From positions 75,008,593-75,072,592 of the forward strand of contig OW388289.1 in the NCBI GenBank assembly GCA_936450465.1: a DNA stretch of 64,000 nucleotides. Direction: 5' to 3'. The notes beneath the pieces are model-generated. The model had not been told where the DNA came from, did not search any database, and worked only from the letters and a program-made list of their open reading frames with translations. This document shows positions 25,601 to 37,660 of this stretch, piece after piece. How positions within the stretch are numbered: the first letter of the stretch is position 1; every line of letters begins with the position of its first letter. Source of the DNA: Gibbula magus (lineage: Eukaryota > Mollusca > Gastropoda > Trochida > Trochidae). Both the position numbers and the translations under genes were made by a program.

Positions 25601-28600
25601 ACATCAATTGTTATATAACCCTTACATCCATTGTTAAATAGCCCATACATTCATTTTATATAGCCCTTACATCCATTGTCATATAACCCTTACATCAATT
25701 GTTATATAGCCCGTACATCCATTATTATAAAGCCCTTACATCCATTGTAATACATCCCTTACATCGATTGACATGTGACCCTTACTTCCACTGTTATATA
25801 GCCCTTACATTCATTGTTATATAGCCCCTACATCCATTGTTATATATCCCTTACATCCATTGTTATATAACCCTTACATCCATTGTTAAATAGCCCATAC
25901 ATCCATTTTATATAGCCCTTACATCCATTGTCATATAACCCTTACATCAATTGTTATATAGCCCGTACATCCATTATTATATAGCCCTTACATCAATTGT
26001 TATATAACCCTTACAGCTATTGTTATATAACCCTTACATCCAGTGTTAAATAGCCAATACATCCCTTTTATATAGCCCTTACATCCATTGTCATATAAAC
26101 CTTACATCAATTGTTATATAGCCCGTACTTCCATTATTATATAGCCCTTACATCAATTGTTATAAACCCCTTACATCCATTGTTATAAAGCCCTTACATC
26201 CATTGTTATAAATCCCTTACATCCATTGTTATGTGACTGTTACTTCCATTGTTATATAGCCCTTACATCCATTGTAATACATCCCTTACATCGATTGTCA
26301 TGTGACCCTTACTTCCACTGTTATATAGCCCTTACATCCATTGTTATATAGCCCCTACATCCATTGTTATATATCCCTTACATCCATTGTTATATAACCC
26401 TTACATCCATTGTTAAATAGCCCATACATCCATTTTATATAGCCCTTACAGCCATTGTCATATAACCCTTACATCCATTGTTATATAGCCCCTACATCCA
26501 TTGTTATATATCCCTTACATCCATTGTTATATAACCCTTACATCCATTGTTAAATAGCCCATACATCCATTTTATATAGCCCTTACATCCATTGTCATAT
26601 AACCCTTACATCAATTGTTATATAGCCCGTACATCCATTATTATATAGCCCTTACATCCATTGTAATACATCCCTTACATCGATTGACATGTGACCCTTA
26701 CTTCCACTGTTATATAGCCCTTACATTCATTGTTATATAGCCCCTACATCCATTGTTATATATCCCTTACATCCATTGTTATATAACCCTTACATCCATT
26801 GTTAAATAGCCCATACATCCATTTTATATAGCCCTTACATCCATTGTCATATAACCCTTACATCAATTGTTATATAGCCCGTACATCCATTATTATATAG
26901 CCCTTACATCCAATTTTTATATATCCCTTACATCCATTGTTAAATAGCCCATACATCCATTTTATATAGCCCTTATATCCATTGTCATATAACCCTTACA
27001 TCAATTGTTATATAGCCCGTACATCCATTATTATATAGCCCTTACATCAATTGTTATATAACCCTTCAGCTGTTGTTATATATCTCTTACATCCATTGTT
27101 ATGTGACTGTTACTTCCACTGTTATATAGCCCTTACATCCATTGTTATAAATCCCTTACATCCATTGTTATGTGACTGTTACTTCCATTGTTATATAGCC
27201 CTTACATCCATTGTAATACATCCCTTACATCGATTGACATGTGACCCTTACTTCCACTGTTAAATAGCCCTTACATCCATTGTTATATAGCCCCTACATC
27301 CATTGTTATATATCCCTTACATCCATTGTTATATAACCCTTACATCCATTGTTAAATAGCCCATACATCCATTTTATATAGCCCTTACATCCATTGTCAT
27401 ATAACCCTTACATCAATTGTTATATAGCCCGTACATCCATTATTATATAGCCCTTACATCAATTGTTATATAACCCTTACAGCTATTGTTATATAACCCT
27501 TACATCCAGTGTTAAATAGCCAATACATCCCTTTTATATAGCCCTTACATCCATTGTCATATAACCCTTACATCAATTGTTATATAGCCCGTACTTCCAT
27601 TATTATATAGCCCTTACATCAATTGTTATAAACCCCTTACATCCATTGTTATAAAGCCCTTACATCCATTGTCATGTGTTCCTTACTTCCACTATTATAA
27701 CCCTTACATCCATTGTTAAATAGCCCATACATCCATTTTATATAGCCCTTACAGCCATTGTCATATAACCCTTACATCCATTGTTATATAGCCCCTACAT
27801 CCATTGTTATATATCCCTTACATCCATTGTTATATAACCCTTACATCCATTGTTAAATAGCCCATACATCCATTTTATATAGCCCTTACATCCATTGTCA
27901 TATAACCCTTACATCAATTGTTATATAGCCCGTACATCCATTATTATATAGCCCTTACATCCATTGTAATACATCCCTTACATCGATTGACATGTGACCC
28001 TTACTTCCACTGTTATATAGCCCTTACATTCATTGTTATATAGCCCCTACATCCATTGTTATATATCCCTTACATCCATTGTTATATAACCCTTACATCC
28101 ATTGTTAAATAGCCCATACATCCATTTTATATAGCCCTTACATCCATTGTCATATAACCCTTACATCAATTGTTATATAGCCCGTACATCCATTATTATA
28201 TAGCCCTTACATCCAATTTTTATATATCCCTTACATCCATTGTTAAATAGCCCATACATCCATTTTATATAGCCCTTATATCCATTGTCATATAACCCTT
28301 ACATCAATTGTTATATAGCCCGTACATCCATTATTATATAGCCCTTACATCAATTGTTATATAACCCTTCAGCTGTTGTTATATATCTCTTACATCCATT
28401 GTTATGTGACTGTTACTTCCACTGTTATATAGCCCTTACATCCATTGTTATAAATCCCTTACATCCATTGTTATGTGACTGTTACTTCCATTGTTATATA
28501 GCCCTTACATCCATTGTAATACATCCCTTACATCGATTGACATGTGACCCTTACTTCCACTGTTATATAGCCCTTACATCCATTGTTATATAGCCCCTAC

Positions 28601-29560
28601 ATCCATTGTTATATATCCCTTACATCCATTGTTATATAACCCTTACATCCATTGTTAAATAGCCCATACATCCATTTTATATAGCCCTTACATCCATTGT
28701 CATATAACCCTTACATCAATTGTTATATAGCCCGTACATCCATTATTATATAGCCCTTACATCAATTGTTATATAACCCTTACAGCTATTGTTATATAAC
28801 CCTTACATCCAGTGTTAAATAGCCAATACATCCCTTTTATATAGCCCTTACATCCATTGTCATATAACCCTTACATCAATTGTTATATAGCCCGTACTTC
28901 CATTATTATATAGCCCTTACATCAATTGTTATAAACCCCTTACATCCATTGTTATAAAGCCCTTACATCCATTGTCATGTGTTCCTTACTTCCACTATTA
29001 TAGCCCTTACATCCATTGTTATATAGCCCGTACATCCTTTATTATATAACATTTACATCAATTGTTATATAACCCTTACATCCATTGTCATATAACCCTT
29101 ACGTCCATTGTTAAATAGACCATACATCCATTTTATATAGACCTTACATCCAGTGTCATGTGATCCTTACTTCCATTGTCATGTGACCCTTACTTCCACT
29201 GTTATATAGCCCTTACATCCATTGTTAAATAGCCCATACATCCAATTTGTATAGCCCTTACATCCAGTGTTATATAACCTTTACATCCATTGTCATATAA
29301 CCCTTACATCAATTGTTATAAAACCCTTACACACATTGTTATAAAGCCCTTACATCCATTGTTATATAGCCCGTACATCCATTATTATATAGCCCTTATA
29401 TCAATTGTTATATAACTCTTACACCCATTGTTATAAAGCCCTTGTATCCATTGTCATGTGACCCTTATAAGCTTACTTCCATTGTCATGTGACCCTTACT
29501 TCCACTGTTATATAGCCCTTAATTGCATCCATTGTATATAGCCCGTGAGGTCCTCACCGA
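22690..29560. repeat. 23-bp satellite array with higher-order repeats
   Basis: About 6.9 kb of a 23-bp unit, consensus CCATTGTTATATAGCCCTTACAT, with many named variants (GTGACTGTTACTTC, TAACCCTTACATCAATTG, AAATAGCCCATACATC). Variant order repeats in longer blocks. The marker AGCTATTGTTATATAACCC occurs at 25008, 26015, 27481 and 28784; the 1007-bp step (25008 to 26015) and the 1303-bp step (27481 to 28784) are near-identical block duplications. Three units equal 69 bp, so frames stay open by accident and produce Cys/His/Leu-rich ORFs up to 178 codons; these are not genes. Units decay after about 29460. Confidence 0.97.
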
Positions 29561-30934
29561 AATCTGTATATATGTTCCTTCTATTTATCTCCTTTATCAT
29601 AGCCATTGTTATATTACCCTTATTGATAAATAACCCGTACAATATTTACTTTTATTACTTATAACATTAGTACAAAACTCTTACCTCTATTGTACATCGG
29701 TACTTAAATTGTCATATACCCATTATTGTGTATTCATTACATTTTTATACATTTGTAACTTATATACAACCCTTACATATCTTACCATATAAGTTTAGTG
29801 ATTAAATGAGTATACAAGTCATCGCCTACAAACATGATCATGTGAACTTGTTTTCATGATACATACACTTGATAGGATCATAGTTTGATAATGAACTGTC
29901 TTTCGATGTTTTGACATTATTGATTATCTGATGTTGAAAAGGTATGGGTAAAATTATAGCTCATTGATCAATTAAGTACATCGAGTTGACATCATAGATA
30001 GGATAGTTGTCATATTAATCCTTTCCCCTTCCCACTATATCCGGATTCATATCGTCCATAGATTCACGGTCACGTTCACATTCATGTATTGGCTTAACCC
30101 ACACCTGTATTGCAAGCTATATAAAACACGGAGGTTTAATAGCATATACATATATACTGTGTGACCAGTGGCACTGATTTCCGGCAATAAACAAAAGCCT
30201 TTTTAGCTGACATCATCACCTGTACGTGCATCTGACGCATCAAGGGCGGGCTCGTGCTTCATGTTTACCCACGCTGGTCTCTGTCCACAGCGCACTACTG
30301 ACTAATCATTAACACTGACTAGCGCCGCGTTGTCATCCTTTACAGAGTAATCCCAACACACAACGACAGTTGTGACCATCTCGACAAATTGGCACTTTCT
30401 GCCTAGGGAATCTGAACCGCTGATTAATCATTGGTAAATCTGGCGGCTTATAAATATTGTCATCGTGCAATGCCCGCATCAATTGTTTCATGTATTTTAG
30501 ATTAGATTCCTGTCATTGCTATTGGTCTCTTTATTAACCGTGCCATGTATCTTTTATTTCGAGATTATTGCATTGTTAACATATTGTATCAAGGTGACCA
30601 TTATTAAATTGCAGGTAAAAGCACATGCTGTTGTCAATTAATTTCTTTGATGTGAAAACTGATATCCTACGGCACGTTTCATAGCATCAGTATGGTAGGA
30701 ACAACGTTATCACATTGTTTCTTAACAAGGATTTACTGTAATGCGATGAGTTTTATTTGGATATTGATATTAGGGCTTATATTGTATCGAAAAAGTATTG
30801 ATAATTGATGTAAAATATTAATGTTATCAATTTTAAAACTCGTATTACCAAATAAATCCTACTGTAAAACGTTGTATCTACATGTACAGAGTGAAACCTT
30901 GAATGTATGATTTTTACTTATTGTAAAACACATA
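29561..30934. other. Intergenic, possible isolated promoter motif
   Basis: Degenerating satellite-like sequence to about 29800, then unique sequence. GCGGCTTATAAATATTG near 30443 looks like a TATA box in a locally GC-richer stretch, but no gene follows convincingly. An imperfect inverted repeat (AGGATTTA...GAGTTTTA) spans about 30733-30880. Confidence 0.35.
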
Positions 30935-31370
30935 CTGAGTTTGAGGGATATTGGAGAGAAGTCAGGAACCGAAAGAAGAATGTTCTCTTAGAAGCATGGA
31001 GTCCGATATCCGCGTGTGTCAGACTACGGCCAACGTCATCTCTAAGTGACGCCATTGGCGGCAGATAGCGTAGATCTGCGTTTCAGTATGCAACATTACA
31101 CCACGACACCTTTGAGTGGTGAAATCAGAGTTATTCGACTTCTCGATGGAAAGACACCGACCACTAAACTACAACATATGGCTAATGCCTTGTAGCTGCA
31201 ACCACGTAGGGATTGACTTACAAAGTTAAATGTTTACTTTGAGTTTCTATCTTCATGGTTATTCACCGATTAAACAACGCTTAAACGTTTTGAAATTACA
31301 TTTTGGAAACCGAAAAATGCGCGTAAACATGTTTTAATTGAATACCGAAACACCTGTCAGATGACGTCAT
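30935..31370 (-). repeat. Dispersed element with tRNA-like promoter, copy 1
   Basis: Diverged homologue of 44632-45015. On the minus strand TAGTTTAGTGGTCGG (31158-31172) is a good A box and GAAGTCGAATAAC (31131-31143) a weak B box. Homology continues on both sides of the tRNA-like part, so it may be a SINE inside a larger duplicated unit. A TGACGTCA lies at 31362. Confidence 0.55.
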
Positions 31371-32328
31371 ATGATTTGCTAATGTTAGCTCAGACCATGT
31401 CATTTTAATTTGTTGGCATGTACATTATGCATATAAGCTGCTAATATAGATAAAGATTTAGAATTAAGTACATATTTTAGTTACTGTTAAAGAACATCTA
31501 AAACAACCTGTTTGTCAACTCCTTTACTGACTTTGGATCTCTAAATTAAAAATGTGTTTTTATCAACGTAGCGAATTTGTGGTTTAGTGTTTTAAGGATT
31601 GGTTGGTTTATTAAAGTTACCGTTTCACAAATTTTCACAATTTTCGTTGCTTCAGAATTAGTCATTACAAATTGGTGATAACTTGCTTTTGATCCTTTTG
31701 ATCTTCAGTTTTTATTGAATTTCTCCAAACTTGCAGTTGTTGTGAATAACTGAAAATGATGCAAACTAGCATTACCTGTAATAAAGTGAAACCATTAAAC
31801 ATGTCAGAGAATCAGAGACTCGAACATATATGTTTCCCCATAATTAATATCATTCTGAATTCAGCTGAATTCTGAACAGCTAGGGCCAAAATATAACAAA
31901 AATGTGTCATCATCCCAAGAGAACATGACGTGTCATGTTACGAGTATGTAGGAGGATCGCATATGCTTGTTAGAGGACATATGGACTCGTAAATATAAAA
32001 CTGGACACTGCCACCTTGCAGAGACTAATAAGGCAACGAATTAATCGATTCATATAATAGTTTGATCATTGGACATGCGCCGCGTCTATTGGGAAATTAA
32101 GGATATAACAATACGAAGCATGAGGAGCTGTTGTTGGTACCAGAGACATTTGCCTCCGTGATGTCATGTTGTTTTTATATGATTTAGCTGCTAGATGTTT
32201 GTTTATGACCTTGGCTTTTCAACACTATTCCTATGACTATATACTATGAGACATAGTGTTTAAACTTTAATGTTACTCAAACTATTCACTTTATAATATG
32301 TTCACTGAATCTGATAAAGCAATATTTG
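31371..32328. other. No gene seen
   Basis: AT-rich unique sequence without a supported feature. Confidence 0.45.
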
Positions 32329-32988
32329 AATAGAAAGACAAGGATATATTTATGGATGTACAACTTCTTTATTTCACAATGGCGACGTTTCGGTATAGAT
32401 CCTTATACACTGTCGGCCAAAAGAAACGATTACCAGATATATTATCAGATTTCGTAAAAACTGCACTATTTCTGCATAATATATTTAAATTTCAGAAGTT
32501 GTAATGTCACAAAAAATGGCGATAGTTGAAATGAGACAAATGAATTGTGCAGTTTTCGATCAGTGCATGATCAGAAAAAAACATTTGAAACAGATTTTAA
32601 TACAACCACGAGCAACAATACAGGCACGCATTCGCATTAAAGTAGTGATGATGCTACTGATGTACGTGGGTATGGTGCGCCAATGAATCATCCGGAAATA
32701 GCTTCATTGGGCATGGTTTTTATGAATGTTATTGACTCGAATCACAGTTTTCCCACGATTTCAATGGACTTTCATATCATTTTGTTTTCAGCATAACTTG
32801 GAGACCATCATTTATTATATTTCTGAAAATATTACATCTTTTATTTTTAGGAAAATCAAGAAGGCGTTTCTTTTGGCCGACAGTGTACCGTTAGCAAGCA
32901 TATAACGGTATAAGGATATATAACCGAAACGTCGCCATTGTGAAATAAAGAAGTTGTACATCCATAAATATATCCTTGTCTTTCTATT
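32329..32988. mobile_element. Inverted-repeat element carrying the CGAAACGTC tail, split by a MITE
   Basis: Arms 32329-32405 and 32912-32988 are about 77-bp near-identical inverted repeats. The right arm reads AACCGAAACGTCGCCATTGT, then GAAATAAAGAAGTTGTACAT and CCTTGTCTTTCTATT, matching the tail of the hammerhead-like element near 12740-12800. The central part is replaced by the MITE at 32408-32885. Confidence 0.65.
32408..32885. mobile_element. Tc1/mariner-type MITE nested in the inverted repeat
   Basis: Terminal inverted repeats begin CACTGTCGGCCAAAAGAAAC and end GTTTCTTTTGGCCGACAGTG, flanked on both sides by TA (32406-32407 and 32886-32887), the Tc1/mariner target duplication. The 0.43-kb interior codes for nothing I recognise; the 60-codon frame at 32504 is not a gene. 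Confidence 0.85.
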
Positions 32989-33288
32989 ACACCAACTTCT
33001 AGAATGCCTCTCAAACAGGTAATATCTGAATAGACCAGATCTTTAATTGGATGACTTGATTACATTAAGCATACATGAAACTTTACTCTCTCTCTCCTCT
33101 CTCCTCATCCTCTACTTTGATTTAAGCTAACAAATTAAATCACAAAAATGCCTCTGTGTAAAACTTCACATGAAGCGAGTCAATGGTCAACTGCATTTTC
33201 AACACAACATCACCATTACTTAAAAGCTGGTGTGGACGTATGTTAACAGCACTGACTGTGTGTTGCTGCACTGTTTGACATCCACTGA
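32989..33288. other. Spacer; weak similarity to gene 1 intron
   Basis: CACTGTTTGACATCCACTGA near 33270 resembles CACTGTTTGGCATCCAATGG near 16023, just downstream of exon B, so a short old repeat is shared. Otherwise nothing seen. Confidence 0.35.
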
Positions 33289-33663
33289 GCAAAGATAACA
33301 GTCTTAAGTGAAATACAGACTACTCCTCAAGATAGTCACCATAATCAAACCACTCCAAATCTGTCCCATGATCCTCTCCAGCAGGAGCATATGATGCTTG
33401 GTAAAACATCAGCAGACTTCATTACTCTCTGGCAGAAAACACGTTCAATTGTTCGACCAATCTCTGTGTTTTTCTCAGTACTTTCTAAGGACGTTTTACT
33501 GCCAACAAATTCATAATTGTTCAACACCATTTATCAAAACGAGACAGTGATAGACTATGAAGGTTACATTGAGGCTGAACAGAACGTTCTTCCTATGTTT
33601 TCAGAATTAAACAACTCTTCTCAAACCATTTACCAAAAGCAAATTGTACAAATCCAAATAAAG
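33289..33663 (+). pseudogene. Coding-like segment with one in-frame stop, unrecognised
   Basis: One plus-strand frame reads from 33289 to an AAG|GTAAAT donor at 33663/33664 with a single TAA at 33514-33516. Before the stop it reads TTPQDSHHNQTTPNLSHDP and FITLWQKTRSIVRPISVFFS; after it, ETVIDYEGYIEAEQNVLPMF. Codon pattern is coding-like on both sides of the stop, suggesting either a gene ending at 33516 or an exon with a nonsense change. The minus strand also has a coding-like frame at 33345-33530, so strand is not certain. Confidence 0.35.
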
Positions 33664-34403
33664 GTAAATTCAAATTTCTCATTGCAACACAATATTGTGC
33701 ATGTACCTATATATCAAATTTGCAAGTTTAATTTATCATACTACGTACATGTACCACCGATGTTAAAATAAGTTATCTATTCTGTACACATTGTGTTTTG
33801 CAGTGTACACTGTAACAACCTATGACTTTATGGATATATTTTTTAAATTAATAGGAAATAAAAAAAATCCACAAATTTAATATTTGCCCATAGTTCATTG
33901 TTTGAGATATTGATAGATAATCTATATATAATTAACAAATTTACGTTACATTTACGAATTGGTGAACACTATGGTCAAATTATTAAATTTGTATAAACAA
34001 ATGAACAATTTATACCTACAGAGGTTACTAAAAAAATAAAGTAACGTGCAAAAAAATGAGACAACTTTGGATTCAACTCCTTTGTTCAATATTTGACGTA
34101 GATTTATGAAAATTGGCACTTATGTAGATACTCTATTTGCAAATCGTTTAAAATAGGACAATAGCCCTTTCGCTATTTTATCTGCCGAGACATCGAATAT
34201 ACCAGATCGTCTTTGAGTTCCTCAGATAGCTTGAACCAATTTTCACGACTCCCTTGTTTCTAATCTGCAATATAGTTTTGTTCTAACTATTCAAATGTGT
34301 CTTCGAAGATTTGCTAAACATATTCAATGTGGTTCAGATCTGGTGAAACGAAAAGAAAATTATACTTTGCATGTAATTGGTGCTTGTGGTGGCACGTGGT
34401 CCT

Positions 34404-34808
34404 GTGCATAGCTCAGTCGACTGCTATCAGTGAAGATCAGCAACAACGGGCGTGGCTCGCTGGATGGGTGGGTTACCCGCCTGAATGCTGGATAAAAACT
34501 GACAGTTTGAAGGGTGATTCCTTGCCCAACACTGAGACATGAGTTGAGAGGCTCGTGGTGTCACCTTGGGCAAGGGACTTTATTCGAAATGTGCTTCTGT
34601 TCACTCAGCAGTACAATTGAGTGTCAGATAACCTTCGAGCGCCTTAATTGGTAGCTCAGTTTGCATACTCCAAGAGGAGTTGAGAATGATAAAGGAAAGA
34701 TGTTTGTCCTTATACCACGGTAATAATGTGTCTAGCGCTTTGAGCACGGCCCTTAGTGTTGTGGATTTAGCGCCATAAAAGTATCCTCATTATTATTATT
34801 ATTATCAT
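34404..34808 (+). mobile_element. tRNA-derived SINE, copy 2
   Basis: Head GCATAGCTCAGTCGACTGC, then GGGTGGGTTACCCGC, ACACTGAGACATGAG, GACTTTATTCGAAATGTGCT and CCTTCGAGCGCC, in the same order as 5473-5820. It ends GCGCCATAAAAGTATCC with an ATT tail. Confidence 0.7.
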
Positions 34809-34975
34809 TTCACGAAATTCATCTTTTAGTGTACGCGTATGCGCAAACACAGTCATAGTCTTGTTGCATAACAAACACATGTCCACTTTATCCAGTATTT
34901 GAATCCAGCACAACCGCTTGTAAAAGTTTATTGTACTTTCTATAATCAATGCGACCTTTTTTTGTGAGAACGACA

Positions 34976-35235
34976 TTAAACCTTATTTTCCAATCTCACA
35001 CACACCATCAGTGACAGCGAAAACTTTGATTCCGGCTTGCGCTGGAAACTAACTGCAACTTGAAATCTGACAAAAATTGATATGATGATTCTCCTAGGTA
35101 ACCCCTGTGTTTTGTTCAACTTCTTAACTAATTTCAACCCTCTTCCATAAAAAGCGTGAAGTCCATATTTTGCTTCTGTTTTCAACATCACATCAGTAAT
35201 TAGGAAGTCGTCTGCTACAGCGTCGTCACGTGACC
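34976..35235 (-). CDS. Unrecognised gene 3, terminal exon
   Basis: On the minus strand a pyrimidine-rich acceptor (TCTCCCCTGTCGTTTGGTAG) opens 260 nt ending in TAA. The first two bases complete a codon. It reads SRDDAVADDFLITDVMLKTE, AKYGLHAFYGRGLKLVKKLN, then a basic and hydrophobic C-terminus ending VRLENKV. The codon pattern is strongly coding-like up to about residue 45. AATAAA follows the stop by about 45 nt on the same strand (near 34927). The phase matches the ATG exon at 35795-35834, giving a protein of about 99 residues. Function unknown. Confidence 0.5.
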
Positions 35236-35794
35236 CTACCAAACGACAGGGGAGATAATGCTGAGAACATCATACTTATGTTAGAAATGCAGAGTATTAA
35301 CAAACCATGCTCGAAAACACAGAGTGGCAACGCAAAAACTACTTTTGAAATAATGACTTGAATTACCTCCATGTATGTTGGTTGATATTATTAAGAGAGA
35401 TGAAATGATGATGTTATGTGTAATGAATATGTAAACCTACACTAAGTATAGCTATATGAATACTGACTGAGTGTTTCATTATCCGTTACCGAGTTTTGAA
35501 AACAGAAGAAGAAAATACAATACGACAAACATAAACACCCGTACACATACTACACATGTTGAAGATTACTAACTGGTTTTGCAAAGATATTTTATAAACA
35601 AGCAATTTAGCCCTTCGCAAATTGTCACTTCAAAATTAAAGGTCATTATTTGTGATGAGAAAGCATGTGTCATCAGAAACATGATCCAGTTTAATCATCT
35701 TGATGTGTTTGAAATATGTGCAAATAAAATGCTTTGCTGTTACCATGAAAGTAATTTCCAGGTCATCAAAATCTTAAAAAGTCCGGAATCTTAC

Positions 35795-35834
35795 CTAGGA
35801 GAAGCTGTGGACGGTTTGCTGACACGTCTAACAT
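35795..35834 (-). CDS. Unrecognised gene 3, first coding exon (candidate)
   Basis: ATG then MLDVSANRPQLLL and one extra base before a CTAG|GTAAGA donor; phase agrees with the acceptor at 35235. Upstream on this strand is the sequence shared with 42600-42780, which includes an ATTGG (inverted CCAAT) near 36030, so the start may be supplied by a dispersed promoter-like repeat. Only 40 nt of coding sequence, so the call is tentative. The plus-strand frame over 35579-36118 is the competing reading. Confidence 0.4.
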
Positions 35835-35884
35835 GCAGGCGTCTACGAATGGTATCTAATGTGCCCCGTGTCTTTCCTGGGAGA

Positions 35885-36065
35885 CATGTTTGTCATTCTC
35901 TTCCCACAAAAGTTACTCCCTTCCGATTTCCTACCCTAACCTGTGTTCTAGAAGGCCTGACTTTCTCGCCTCCAGCCAAATTCACTAGCGGGGGAAAGGG
36001 GAACCTCATAGTGTATCCCTGCTTCTTAACCAATGAACATCTATCTTTCGGCCATGCCGCCCGAG
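35885..36065. repeat. Dispersed CCAAT-containing repeat, copy 1
   Basis: CATTCTCTTCCC, GTTACTCCCTTCCGATTTCC and CTTCTTAACCAATGA match CATTCTCTTCCC, GTTACTCCCTTCAGATTTCC and CTTCTTATCCAATGA at 42607-42752, same orientation, about 6.7 kb apart. Confidence 0.65.
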
Positions 36066-36189
36066 TACATGTAACTTTAAAGTCAAGGCATTTGACTCTT
36101 AAGGGTCTTGCTAATTAGAGTATGTCTGATGTAAATAACACAAATGAGGTATTTTGGGTATATATCACTTACCATTATTTTATCATTAT

Positions 36190-36835
36190 GACATAGACTT
36201 GTAAGGTCGACACTTTCAATTCAGAGAATGAGAGTAATACGAACCACATTGACTTGTAAGGTCGACACTTTCAACTCAGAGAATGAGAGTAATACGAACC
36301 ACATAGACTTGTAAGGTCGACACTCTCAGCCCAGAGAATGAGAGTAATATGAATCACATAGACTTGTACGGTCGACACTTTCAAGTCAGAGAATGAGAGT
36401 AATACGAACCACATAGACTTGTAAGGTCGACACTTTCAACTCGGAGAATGAGAGTAATACGAACCACATAGACTTGTACGGTCGACACTTTCAACTCAGA
36501 GAATGAGAGTAATATGAATCACATAGACTTGTACGGTCGACACTTTCACCCCAGAGCATGAGAATAATACGAAGCATACAAACTTGTTTGGACGATATTT
36601 TCAACTCAGAACGTCGAAGTAATACGAACCACATAGACTTGTAAGGTCGACACTTTCAACTCAGAGCATGAGAGTAATACGAAGCATATAGACTTGTAGG
36701 GTCGACACTTTCAGCTCAGAGAATGAGAGTGATACGAACCACATAGACTTGTAAGGTCGCCACTTTCAACTCAGAGAATGAGAGTAATATGAATCATATA
36801 GACTTGTATGGTCGACACTTTCATCTCAGTGCACG
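36190..36835. repeat. 55-bp minisatellite
   Basis: About 11-12 units of a 55-bp repeat, e.g. GACTTGTAAGGTCGACACTT followed by TCAGAGAATGAGAGTAATAC; GACTT recurs at 36196, 36251 and 36306. Units differ by point changes (GTACGG versus GTAAGG). Confidence 0.95.
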
Positions 36836-37334
36836 ATATTTGAGTCCTAAATTATATCACACGTTATATGTATATTTCAAAGAACTCATAATGTGTAATT
36901 AGATCAGATGGAACATTACCTTATGGCAGAGAAATACCTCTATCTAATCCTAATTAATGGGCATCTAGCTTAGATCATATGACAAATTAAGTTCTCTGCC
37001 ATTTCAGCAACTCAAGTAAGTAACGGAAGCACGTGAATGCAATGTTTGAATTTCAGCCACTATAAGCTGAGAGATTAATACGGTTTCTAGTTGATACTAA
37101 TACTCATTATTGATTCGATAGGAAATGTCAAAGTCACATAGTTGTTCGAGCATAATTCATATAAACCTTGGGGATGATTAGCTTATCACCACGTGATTTC
37201 GGTTTGATTGCAAAACATCTGATCTTGGATAAAATCGGTTTAAATTATATTACCAGTGTTCGTCTGAGAGTAATATATATATTTTACAACCTCTCAGTCT
37301 TGTTTTAAATATTGCATATCAAATGTGTGTATAT
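36836..37334. other. No gene seen
   Basis: AT-rich spacer; only a weak possible match to 43500-43560. Confidence 0.4.
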
Positions 37335-37660
37335 AGTTCTGAACGAAAGCTAGACACTCTAGAAAAAACGCGATTTACCGATTGGTATCTGCAAGAAACC
37401 ATTTGTTTTGTGATGTATTCCGACATATTCTAGCTTGACAGTTGTTATATCTTCTTAGTGAGCATTATTGATGGAAACAATCGCATCGTATAAATGCGCT
37501 AACTGCATGGGTCAGGAATAGCACATATTGGATTGTCTTCCCATTCTCCCTGGCTTGCTGTCAGGGAATTGGTAGTAGCAGATTCTCATTGATGTGATAC
37601 CAAAATACGCGAAAGTATTGCAGCTTTTGACACTTGACACTCAGAACATTACGCAATAAT
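37335..37660 (+). pseudogene. Degenerate copy of the 43760 ORF region
   Basis: Aligns with 43785-44190. ATTATTGATGGAAACAATCG then TATAAATGCGCTAACTGCAT and GGGTCAGGAATAG parallel the second copy. In the frame equivalent to the 43760 ORF it has an internal stop and a deletion, but ends with the same IIDGNNR and TAA. This is one anchor of a collinear duplication with 6.3-6.7-kb spacing. Confidence 0.5.

Noticed and set aside
22993..29000. Cys/His/Leu-rich ORFs up to 178 codons
   Set aside because: They are produced by the 23-bp satellite, whose three-unit period (69 bp) keeps one frame open; the same peptide recurs wherever the variant order recurs.
22690..29560. CRISPR array
   Set aside because: The repeats are contiguous 23-bp units without unique spacers, in an animal genome context.
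35579..36118. 179-codon plus-strand ORF
   Set aside because: Its 3' half is a dispersed repeat whose frame is not conserved in the second copy at 42.6 kb, and the minus-strand gene 3 exon gives a better splice-consistent model; the 5' half remains coding-like, so rejection is not absolute.
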